Assembly: GCF_946190275.1 (NCBI RefSeq)
Contig: NZ_CAMHZQ010000004.1
Location: 1 to 64,000, forward strand
DNA length: 64,000 nt
Reading direction: 5' to 3'
Origin: Streptococcus mitis
GTDB taxonomy: Bacteria > Bacillota > Bacilli > Lactobacillales > Streptococcaceae
Position numbers and translations under genes: made by a program. Below the pieces are notes generated by a model that saw only the letters and a program-made list of their open reading frames with translations, did not search any database and had not been told where the DNA came from. Position 1 is the first letter of the stretch. The number at the start of each line of letters is the position of its first letter. Positions 1-6,176 of the stretch are shown one piece after another.

Positions 1-93
1 CAACAAGCCCTCAAGTATTGGGCAGGAACACAAGCGCAGTACGATGCCCTTCCAACCAAAGATCCTAACACGATTTATGACATCTTTAAGTAG
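1..93 (+). CDS. Phage tail/receptor-binding protein, C-terminal end (partial)
   Basis: An open frame enters from the left edge and stops with TAG at 91-93; only its last 30 residues are visible, ending in TIYDIFK. It lies immediately before a small phage protein, a holin and an endolysin, the place where streptococcal siphophages carry their large tail-fibre or minor structural protein. The assignment rests on position and on a resemblance to tails of such proteins as I remember them, because no domain can be seen in so short a piece. Confidence 0.5.
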   Translation, partial: QQALKYWAGTQAQYDALPTKDPNTIYDIFK

Positions 94-101
94 GTGTAGT
101 T

Positions 102-458
102 ATGAAAGATAGAATAAGGATAATGTTAGGCGATCAGGAGATTGCCAAGAGATATATAGGTAGTAGACTGGTGTGGGAGAGCTTGAAAAGTGTTACCATA
201 AAAAACGCGTATCTCTCTTTTTATGAAGATTATCGTATTTGGGTATCTAATAGAGATATAAAAACAACTCTTGAAAATAAGAAAATAACAAAAGTAAGAA
301 TAGGTACAAGCGAATTCCCGTTAATCACGACAAAATCGCCGTATATCTCTGATAGTTCGTGCATTTTTTATCTGAGTAGCGAAACAATTGAAAACTTCAA
401 ACGCGTAGGAGTCACAACGAGGATTATTAGCCTTGATATCACATTCTACTATGAATAA
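102..458 (+). CDS. Small prophage protein of unknown function (118 aa)
   Basis: This ATG-started frame encodes 118 residues and begins 8 bases after the preceding stop codon, so it is probably in the same late transcript. The N-terminal part is basic (KDRIRIMLGDQEIAKRYIGS) and resembles the short strand-rich openings of proteins between tail fibre and holin genes in streptococcal phages. There is no signal peptide, membrane span or catalytic motif that I recognise. A tail-associated or host-recognition accessory role would fit the position, but this is a guess from context. Confidence 0.55.
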   Translation: MKDRIRIMLGDQEIAKRYIGSRLVWESLKSVTIKNAYLSFYEDYRIWVSNRDIKTTLENKKITKVRIGTSEFPLITTKSPYISDSSCIFYLSSETIENFKRVGVTTRIISLDITFYYE

Positions 459-472
459 GAAAGGAAAAACAC

Positions 473-805
473 ATGTCACAATTTAATGAATTGATTATCG
501 CTTTTGCGACAGGCTTTTTAGCGGTAGCCGCAGGCAGTATCGTGAAAGCAGTGAAAGACTACCTTTTGCAAAAAGGTGGAGAAAAAGCTGTAAAAATCGC
601 TGAAATTCTAGCTAAAAATGCAGTTCATGCAGTAGAGCAGGTAGCTCAAGAAACGGGCTATAAGGGTGATGAAAAGCTAGAACAGGCAAAAGTATACATG
701 ATTTCAGAGCTTAAAAAGTACAATGTCACTATGACGGATAAAGAGCTTGAAGTGTTTGTAGAGTCAGCAGTGAAGCAGATGAATGATGCGTGGAAAGGAC
801 AGTAA
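473..805 (+). CDS. Phage holin, LLH family
   Basis: The product is 110 residues. A single hydrophobic segment at about residues 8-24 ([17 protein letters not shown]) is followed by a long charged helical region rich in Lys, Glu and Ala. This is the layout of LLH-type holins of Gram-positive phages, which oligomerise in the cytoplasmic membrane at the end of the lytic cycle and let the endolysin reach peptidoglycan. An AGGAAA ribosome site precedes the ATG. The endolysin ATG lies three bases after its stop codon, giving the usual holin-lysin cassette. Family and role are confident; the mechanism is inferred. Confidence 0.8.
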   Translation: MSQFNELIIAFATGFLAVAAGSIVKAVKDYLLQKGGEKAVKIAEILAKNAVHAVEQVAQETGYKGDEKLEQAKVYMISELKKYNVTMTDKELEVFVESAVKQMNDAWKGQ

Positions 806-807
806 TC

Positions 808-1764
808 ATGGATATTGATACAAGTAGACTACGTACGGACTTGCCGATTGTTGGGTTTGAGCCGTACCGTCAAGTGCATGCTCACTCTACAGGGAACCGT
901 AACTCAACCGCTCAAAATGAGGCGGATTATCACTACAGAAAGGACCCTGAACTTGGGTTCTTTTCTCATGTCGTTGGTAATGGTCGTGTTATGCAGGTAG
1001 GCCCTGTAAACAATGGCTCATGGGATGTTGGCGGCGGTTGGAATGCTGAAACTTATGCAGCAGTTGAATTGATTGAAAGCCATAAGACACAAGAAGAATT
1101 CGACCGTGATTATAGGTTATACGTTCCGCTTTTGCGAAATCTTGCGGACGAAGCAGGCTTGCCAAAAACGCTTGATACAGACGACTTGGCAGGTATCAAA
1201 ACGCATGAATACTGTACCAATAACCAACCAAACAACAACTCAGACCACGTTGACCCGTATCCCTATCTTGCGAAATGGGGTGTTAGCCGTGAACAGTTTA
1301 AGCGAGATATTGAGAACGGCCTGGGCGCCGAAACAGGCTGGCAGAAGAACGATACAGGCTATTGGTACGTACACTCAGACGGAAGCTATCCTAAAGACAA
1401 GTTTGAGAAGGTTGATGGTACTTGGTACTACTTCGACGGGTCAGGCTACATGCTTGCAGACCGATGGAAGAAGCACACAGACGGCAATTGGTACTGGTTC
1501 GACAACTCAGGCGCAATGGCTACAGGTTGGAAGAAAATCGCTGAGAAGTGGTACTACTTCGATGTAGAAGGTGCTATGAAGACAGGTTGGGTCAAGTACA
1601 AGGACACTTGGTACTACCTAGACGGTAAAGACGGTAACATGGTATCAAATGCCTTTATTCAATCGGCTGATAAAAAAGGTTGGTACTACCTTAAAGCAGA
1701 CGGAACAATGGCAGACAAGCCAGAGTTCACGGTTGAGCCAGAAGGCTTGATTACAACTAAATAA
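808..1764 (+). CDS. LytA-like prophage endolysin: N-acetylmuramoyl-L-alanine amidase with choline-binding repeats
   Basis: The 318-residue product cleaves the amide bond between MurNAc and L-alanine. The N-terminal Amidase_2 domain (about 1-175) keeps the residues known as zinc ligands and catalytic residues in pneumococcal LytA: His26 in HAHSTGN, Glu87 in AVELIESH, and His133 and Asp135 in SDHVD. From about residue 177 six choline-binding repeats (WYYF/GWV type) anchor it to phosphocholine on teichoic acid. I chose the ATG at 808 over an upstream in-frame start at 790 because it aligns with the LytA N-terminus. Length is 957 bp, the typical lytA size, with no two-residue gap near residue 290. 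There is no signal peptide, as expected for a holin-dependent lysin. Confidence 0.92.
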   Translation: MDIDTSRLRTDLPIVGFEPYRQVHAHSTGNRNSTAQNEADYHYRKDPELGFFSHVVGNGRVMQVGPVNNGSWDVGGGWNAETYAAVELIESHKTQEEFDRDYRLYVPLLRNLADEAGLPKTLDTDDLAGIKTHEYCTNNQPNNNSDHVDPYPYLAKWGVSREQFKRDIENGLGAETGWQKNDTGYWYVHSDGSYPKDKFEKVDGTWYYFDGSGYMLADRWKKHTDGNWYWFDNSGAMATGWKKIAEKWYYFDVEGAMKTGWVKYKDTWYYLDGKDGNMVSNAFIQSADKKGWYYLKADGTMADKPEFTVEPEGLITTK

Positions 1765-1809
1765 TTTTAAAAAATAAAATGAAAGGAAACTTTCTAAATT
1801 GTTCTTTCT

Positions 1810-1837
1810 ACCGCAAGCTCAGGCTTGCGGTTTTTTT
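1810..1837 (+). terminator. Terminator of the prophage lysis genes
   Basis: The perfect 8-bp stem CCGCAAGC/GCTTGCGG with a 4-base loop is followed by a run of seven T, about 45 bases after the endolysin stop. It should end the late phage transcript. Confidence 0.88.
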
Positions 1838-1884
1838 GTTTGCTTAAAAATGGATTTAAAATCCAAGAAATGTAAATCGAATAA

Positions 1885-1901
1885 ACGCATTTCAAATGCG
1901 T
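1885..1901. repeat. Short perfect inverted repeat near the prophage end
   Basis: ACGCATTT and AAATGCGT flank a single C, making a 17-base near-palindrome. It lies in 190 bases of apparently gene-free sequence (about 1838-2029) between the lysis terminator and the att core. It could be a protein-binding site used in recombination or just a weak hairpin; nothing else is visible in that stretch. Confidence 0.5.
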
Positions 1902-2029
1902 AAAATCATCTGCTTGTGAGAGTAGTGGTTTTGTTAAAAATAAAAACAGTGAGCAATCGCGTTTTTTTGTTCAAGAGTTATAAAAGGAGTTATAAAATTA
2001 AATATAGCTTGATTTAATAATGTACCAGA

Positions 2030-2046
2030 GACTCCCACCGGCTCCA
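2030..2046 (+). other. Prophage attachment site (attR) made of the tmRNA 3' end
   Basis: GACTCCCACCGGCTCCA is the 3' half of a tmRNA T-arm plus the acceptor strand (…CTCCA), typical of bacterial ssrA genes. The rest of ssrA, with its tag reading frame and pseudoknots, is absent upstream, where phage DNA lies instead. A 17-base orphan ssrA end directly behind a lysis cassette is the expected product of phage integration into ssrA, with the intact gene at the other end of the prophage outside this window. Seen: the motif and its context. Inferred: that it is attR. Confidence 0.72.
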
Positions 2047-2049
2047 TTA

Positions 2050-2139
2050 TTCCTTTGCATTCTTTTGCATTCCTTGGTAAAACGTTGTTAAATCAACGTT
2101 TTTTGTTTTTGTCTTTGGTATTCCTTGGTATTCTTTTGC
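2050..2139. repeat. Cluster of short direct repeats beside the att core
   Basis: TTCCTTGGTA occurs exactly at 2070-2079 and 2121-2130, with a degenerate copy (TCTTTGGTA) at 2112-2120. TTCTTTTGC occurs at 2060-2068 and 2131-2139, with the related TTCCTTTGC at 2050-2058. Short direct repeats next to a core site are typical of arm-type sites for tyrosine integrases. A second pair, AAACAGACCCT at 2155-2165 and 2167-2177, lies just beyond. Confidence 0.6.
2079..2104 (+). terminator. Terminator, probably the native ssrA terminator
   Basis: A 9-bp stem AAAACGTTG/CAACGTTTT with a 6-base loop runs into a T-rich tract, 33 bases after the orphan ssrA end. It would serve tmRNA in a strain without the prophage. 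Confidence 0.72.
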
Positions 2140-2191
2140 GAAAAAAGGAGTCATAAACAGACCCTAAAACAGACCCTATTTTTAAAAAAGC

Positions 2192-2221
2192 GATAAAAAA
2201 AGATACAACATTTGTTGCATC
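2192..2221 (-). terminator. Terminator of tRNA-Ser
   Basis: Read on the minus strand, GATGCAACA pairs with TGTTGTATC and is followed by seven T. It begins about 24 bases past the 3' end of the tRNA gene. Confidence 0.8.
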
Positions 2222-2244
2222 CTAGAAATAATTTTTCTTTTCTA

Positions 2245-2332
2245 CGGAAGACATGGGATTCGAACCCACGCACGCTGTTACACGCCTACCGCGTTTCCAA
2301 CACGGCCTCTTAAGCCTCTTGAGTAATCTTCC
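2245..2332 (-). tRNA. tRNA-Ser (anticodon GGA)
   Basis: The minus strand folds into a class II tRNA with a long variable arm. The acceptor GGAAGAT pairs with GTCTTCC, the discriminator is G (the serine identity base), the anticodon stem is CCGTG/CGCGG around loop TTGGAAA, and the T-arm is GTGGG-TTCGAAT-CCCAT. The anticodon GGA reads UCC and UCU. CCA is not encoded. A promoter and a terminator flank it, so it is a single-gene transcript. Confidence 0.95.
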
Positions 2333-2347
2333 AATACTTACTCAAAT

Positions 2348-2376
2348 AGTCTACCATAAAGGCTCTTATCTTGCAA
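2348..2376 (-). promoter_or_regulatory. Promoter of tRNA-Ser
   Basis: On the minus strand TTGCAA (2376-2371) and TAGACT (2353-2348) are separated by 17 bases. The predicted start is about 10 bases before the mature tRNA 5' end. Confidence 0.65.
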
Positions 2377-2407
2377 TAAAAATTCTGGAAATAAGAAAAA
2401 TGATAGA

Positions 2408-2461
2408 TTTTGAAAGAAAATGATAAAAAATGCTTGACTTTGAAAGAAAGTGTGATAGAAT
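2408..2461 (+). promoter_or_regulatory. fru operon promoter with FruR-like direct repeats
   Basis: The -35 TTGACT (2434-2439) and -10 TAGAAT (2456-2461) are 16 bases apart. Two similar repeats of the TTTGAAAGAAA(A/G)TG type start at 2408 and 2439, spaced 31 bases, close to three helical turns. The second overlaps the -35 to -10 spacer. DeoR-family repressors of sugar-phosphate operons bind direct repeats of this kind, so these are likely the autoregulatory FruR operators, relieved by fructose-1-phosphate. Confidence 0.7.
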
Positions 2462-2467
2462 GAATAG

Positions 2468-2481
2468 TGTAAACGATAACA
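2468..2481 (+). promoter_or_regulatory. cre site (CcpA catabolite repression)
   Basis: TGTAAACGATAACA matches all positions of the consensus TGWAANCGNTNWCA. It lies just after the -10 box and before the ribosome site, a roadblock or start-site position where CcpA should repress the fru genes when preferred sugars are present. Confidence 0.82.
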
Positions 2482-2493
2482 GGAGGTGATTCA

Positions 2494-3234
2494 GTGTTAA
2501 AAACAGAGCGGAAACAACTGATTTTAGAGGAGTTAAATCAACATCATGTAGTTTCTCTAGAAAAATTAGTTAGTTTGCTAGAGACCTCAGAATCAACGGT
2601 TCGAAGAGACTTGGATGAGTTGGAAGCGGAAAACAAGCTTCGTCGCGTGCATGGCGGAGCAGAATTGCCCCATTCCTTGCAGGAAGAAGAAACCATTCAA
2701 GAAAAATCTGTCAAAAACCTTCAAGAGAAGAAATTGCTAGCTCAGAAGGCAGCCTCTCTCATTAAAGAAAAAGATGTCATCTTTATCGATGCTGGAACAA
2801 CAACTGCTTTTTTGATTCATGAATTGGTCAATAAGAATGTTACAGTCGTGACCAACTCGATTCACCATGCCGCTCAGTTGGTTGAAAAGCAGATTCCAAC
2901 TGTCATGGTTGGAGGAAGTGTCAAGATGGCGACAGATGCTAGTATCGGGGGCGTTGCTCTTAACCAGATTAACCAATTGCACTTTGACCGTGCCTTTATC
3001 GGGATGAATGGTGTGGACGATGGTTATTATACGACTCCTGATATGGAGGAGGGAGCTGTGAAGCGTGCTATTTTGGAGAATGCTAAACAGACCTACGTCT
3101 TAGTGGATTCATCAAAAATAGGACAAACTTGCTTTGCCAAGGTAGCACCACTCAAACGAGCTATTGTTATCACAAGTCAAGGGCATGAGCTCTTGCAGAC
3201 TATTAAGGAGAAAACGGAGGTAATAGAAGTATGA
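2494..3234 (+). CDS. fruR: Fructose operon repressor, DeoR family
   Basis: The 246-residue product has an N-terminal DeoR helix-turn-helix (LEKLVSLLETSESTVRRDLDELE, residues about 17-40) and a C-terminal phosphosugar-sensing DeoRC domain with DAGTTT and the GxNGV motif near residue 175. Family members release DNA when a sugar phosphate binds, here presumably fructose-1-phosphate. The start is GTG at 2494, 4 bases after a near-perfect AGGAGGTGAT site. The gene overlaps fruK by four bases (ATGA), so it is translationally coupled to the enzyme and transporter it controls. LacR is the main alternative name for such proteins, but the neighbours decide for FruR. Confidence 0.92.
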   Translation: MLKTERKQLILEELNQHHVVSLEKLVSLLETSESTVRRDLDELEAENKLRRVHGGAELPHSLQEEETIQEKSVKNLQEKKLLAQKAASLIKEKDVIFIDAGTTTAFLIHELVNKNVTVVTNSIHHAAQLVEKQIPTVMVGGSVKMATDASIGGVALNQINQLHFDRAFIGMNGVDDGYYTTPDMEEGAVKRAILENAKQTYVLVDSSKIGQTCFAKVAPLKRAIVITSQGHELLQTIKEKTEVIEV

Positions 3235-4142
3235 TTTATACAGTCACACTCAATCCATCCATTGACTATATCGTGCGTTTGGACCAAGTTCAAGTCGGTA
3301 GTGTCAATCGTATGGACAGTGATGATAAGTTTGCTGGTGGGAAAGGAATCAATGTCAGTCGTGTCTTGAAACGCTTGGATATTCCAAATACAGCGACTGG
3401 ATTTATCGGTGGCTTTACTGGTAAATTTATCACAGATACTTTGGCAGAGGAAGAAATCGAGACACGTTTTGTCCAAGTAGCAGAAGATACTCGTATCAAT
3501 GTCAAAATTAAAGCAGACCAAGAAACAGAAATCAACGGAACGGGTCCAACTGTTGAACCAGCCCAGCTAGAAGAGTTGAAAGCTATTTTATCTAGTTTGA
3601 CTGCAGAAGATACAGTTGTATTTGCTGGTTCAAGTGCTAAAAATCTAGGCAATGTTATCTATAAAGATTTGATTGCCTTGACGCGTCAGACGGGTGCGCA
3701 AGTCGTTTGTGACTTTGAAGGACAGACCTTGATTGATAGTTTGGACTATCAGCCACTTTTGGTCAAACCAAATAATCACGAGCTTGGAGCTATCTTTGGA
3801 GTGAAACTCGAAAGTTTAGATGAAATCGAGAACTATGCTCGTCAGTTACTGGCCAAAGGAGCTCAAAACGTCATTATCTCCATGGCTGGGGACGGTGCAC
3901 TTCTTGTCACATCTGAGGGAGCATACTTTGCTAAACCAATCAAGGGAACAGTGAAAAATTCAGTCGGAGCTGGTGATTCTATGGTCGCTGGATTTACAGG
4001 TGAATTTGTCAAATCTAAAGATGCAGTAGAAGCCTTCAAATGGGGAGTGGCTTGCGGAACGGCAACCACCTTCTCAGACGACTTGGCAACGGCGGAATTT
4101 ATTAAAGAAACATATGAAAAAGTTGAGGTAGAAAAACGATGA
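3231..4142 (+). CDS. fruK: 1-phosphofructokinase
   Basis: A PfkB-family kinase of 303 residues that phosphorylates fructose-1-phosphate, made by the neighbouring PTS transporter, to fructose-1,6-bisphosphate. It starts with the substrate-binding MIYTVTLNPSIDY segment, has the GGKGINVSRVL signature at about residues 37-47 and the C-terminal GAGDSMVAGF motif (about 248-257) with the catalytic Asp. Length is normal for FruK. It overlaps fruR upstream and fruA downstream by four bases each. Tagatose-6-phosphate kinase (LacC) is a close relative, but the partner genes fit fructose. Confidence 0.93.
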   Translation: MIYTVTLNPSIDYIVRLDQVQVGSVNRMDSDDKFAGGKGINVSRVLKRLDIPNTATGFIGGFTGKFITDTLAEEEIETRFVQVAEDTRINVKIKADQETEINGTGPTVEPAQLEELKAILSSLTAEDTVVFAGSSAKNLGNVIYKDLIALTRQTGAQVVCDFEGQTLIDSLDYQPLLVKPNNHELGAIFGVKLESLDEIENYARQLLAKGAQNVIISMAGDGALLVTSEGAYFAKPIKGTVKNSVGAGDSMVAGFTGEFVKSKDAVEAFKWGVACGTATTFSDDLATAEFIKETYEKVEVEKR

Positions 4143-6091
4143 AAATTCAAGACCTATTGAGAAAAGATGTTATGTTGCTGGATTTGCAGGCAACTGAAAA
4201 AACAGTTGTCATCGAAGAGATGATTAAAAGCTTGACAGACCACGGTTATGTGACAGATTTTGAAACTTTTAAAGAAGGAATTTTGGCGCGTGAAGCTCTG
4301 ACTTCTACAGGTTTGGGTGACGGAATTGCTATGCCTCACAGCAAAAACGCTGCTGTCAAAGAAGCGACAGTTCTCTTTGCTAAGTCAAATAAGGGTGTTG
4401 ATTATGAGAGCTTGGATGGACAAGCAACTGACCTCTTCTTCATGATTGCGGCTCCAGAAGGTGCTAATGATACCCACTTGGCTGCCTTGGCAGAATTGTC
4501 TCAATACTTGATGAAAGACGGCTTTGCTGATAAACTTCGTCAAGCAACATCAGCTGACCAAGTCATTGAACTTTTTGACCAAGCTTCAGAAAAAACTGAG
4601 GAACCTGTTCAAGTACCTGCCAATGACTCTGGTGACTTTATCGTTGCTGTTACAGCTTGTACGACAGGTATTGCCCACACTTACATGGCCCAAGAAGCTC
4701 TTCAAAAAGTGGCTGCTGAAATGGGGGTTGGTATCAAGGTCGAAACCAACGGTGCTAGCGGTGTTGGAAACCAACTAACTGCTGAAGACATTCGTAAGGC
4801 TAAAGCTGTTATCATCGCAGCAGACAAGGCAGTTGAAATGGATCGTTTCGATGGCAAACCATTGATCAATCGTCCGGTTGCTGACGGGATCCGTAAGACA
4901 GAAGAGTTGATTAACTTGGCTCTTTCAGGAGATGCGGAAGTCTACCGTGCCGCTAATGATGCAAAAGCTGCAACAGCCTCTAACGAAAAACAAAGCCTTG
5001 GTGGTGCCTTCTACAAACACTTGATGAGTGGTGTATCGCAAATGTTGCCATTCGTTATCGGTGGTGGTATCATGATTGCCCTTGCCTTCTTGATTGATGG
5101 TGCTTTGGGTGTTCCAAATGAAAATCTTGGTAATCTTGGTTCCTACCATGAGCTAGCTTCTATGTTCATGAAAATTGGTGGTGCAGCCTTTGGTTTGATG
5201 CTTCCAGTCTTTGCAGGTTATGTTGCCTACTCTATCTCTGAAAAACCAGGTTTGGTAGCTGGTTTCGTGGCTGGCGCTATTGCCAAAGAAGGTTTTGCCT
5301 TTGGTAAAATCCCTTATGCAGCAGGTGGTGAAGCAACTTCAACTCTTGCAGGTGTCTCATCTGGTTTCCTAGGTGCCCTTGTTGGTGGATTTATCGCAGG
5401 TGCTTTAGTTCTTGCTATCAAGAAATACGTTAAAGTTCCTCGCTCACTTGAAGGTGCTAAATCAATCCTTCTCTTGCCACTTCTTGGAACAATCTTGACT
5501 GGATTTGTCATGCTAGCTGTTAACATTCCAATGGCAGCAATCAACACTGCTATGAATGACTTCCTAGGCGGTCTTGGAGGAGGTTCAGCTGTCCTTCTTG
5601 GTATCGTCCTTGGTGGAATGATGGCTGTCGATATGGGTGGACCAGTTAACAAAGCGGCTTATGTCTTTGGTACAGGTACACTTGCAGCGACTGTTTCTTC
5701 AGGCGGTTCTGTAGCTATGGCAGCGGTTATGGCTGGAGGAATGGTGCCACCACTTGCAATCTTTGTCGCAACCCTTCTTTTCAAAGATAAATTTACTAAG
5801 GAAGAACGCAACTCTGGTTTGACAAACATCATCATGGGCTTGTCATTTATCACTGAAGGAGCGATCCCATTTGGTGCAGCTGACCCAGCTCGTGCGATCC
5901 CAAGCTTCATCCTTGGTTCAGCAGTAGCAGGTGGACTCGTTGGTCTTACTGGTATCAAACTCATGGCGCCACACGGAGGAATCTTCGTTATCGCCCTTAC
6001 TTCAAATGCTCTCCTTTACCTCGTTTCTGTCTTGGTAGGAGCAATCGTAAGTGGTGTGGTCTATGGTTACCTACGCAAACCACAAGCATAA
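4139..6091 (+). CDS. fruA: PTS fructose transporter, EIIABC
   Basis: A 650-residue permease that takes up fructose and phosphorylates it at C1. Domain order is IIA (about 1-145; phospho-acceptor His67 in GIAMPHSKN), IIB (about 165-265; phospho-Cys174 in VTACTTGIAHTYMA) and membrane IIC (about 300-645; many hydrophobic spans, GGP(V)NKAAY motif). All three fused domains appear complete. Translation is coupled to fruK through an ATGA overlap, and a terminator lies 15 bases after the stop, closing a three-gene operon. Confidence 0.95.
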   Translation: MKIQDLLRKDVMLLDLQATEKTVVIEEMIKSLTDHGYVTDFETFKEGILAREALTSTGLGDGIAMPHSKNAAVKEATVLFAKSNKGVDYESLDGQATDLFFMIAAPEGANDTHLAALAELSQYLMKDGFADKLRQATSADQVIELFDQASEKTEEPVQVPANDSGDFIVAVTACTTGIAHTYMAQEALQKVAAEMGVGIKVETNGASGVGNQLTAEDIRKAKAVIIAADKAVEMDRFDGKPLINRPVADGIRKTEELINLALSGDAEVYRAANDAKAATASNEKQSLGGAFYKHLMSGVSQMLPFVIGGGIMIALAFLIDGALGVPNENLGNLGSYHELASMFMKIGGAAFGLMLPVFAGYVAYSISEKPGLVAGFVAGAIAKEGFAFGKIPYAAGGEATSTLAGVSSGFLGALVGGFIAGALVLAIKKYVKVPRSLEGAKSILLLPLLGTILTGFVMLAVNIPMAAINTAMNDFLGGLGGGSAVLLGIVLGGMMAVDMGGPVNKAAYVFGTGTLAATVSSGGSVAMAAVMAGGMVPPLAIFVATLLFKDKFTKEERNSGLTNIIMGLSFITEGAIPFGAADPARAIPSFILGSAVAGGLVGLTGIKLMAPHGGIFVIALTSNALLYLVSVLVGAIVSGVVYGYLRKPQA

Positions 6092-6105
6092 AAAATAGAA
6101 AAATG

Positions 6106-6137
6106 AAAAGATTGGACCGTTTGGTGCAGTCTTTTTC
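6106..6137 (+). terminator. Terminator of the fru operon
   Basis: The 9-bp stem AAAAGATTG/CAGTCTTTT (one G-U pair) encloses a 12-base loop and leads into a T-rich tail. Confidence 0.8.
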
Positions 6138-6161
6138 TCTTTCCGAAATGCCTGTGAAATA

Positions 6162-6170
6162 TGGTATAAT
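6162..6170 (+). promoter_or_regulatory. Extended -10 promoter of ftsK
   Basis: TGGTATAAT (TGN extension plus perfect TATAAT at 6165-6170) ends only six bases before the ftsK ATG. There is no good -35. The predicted start is at or next to the ATG, leaving essentially no leader. Confidence 0.65.
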
Positions 6171-6176
6171 AGAAGA

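Noticed and set aside
1073..1567. A 164-codon frame overlapping the endolysin gene
   Set aside because: It is the shifted frame of the Trp/Tyr/Gly choline-binding repeats, which gives long stop-free runs; no ribosome site.
1838..2029. An intact ssrA gene at the phage boundary
   Set aside because: Only the last 17 bases are recognisable; there is no tag reading frame or 5' acceptor strand in this stretch.
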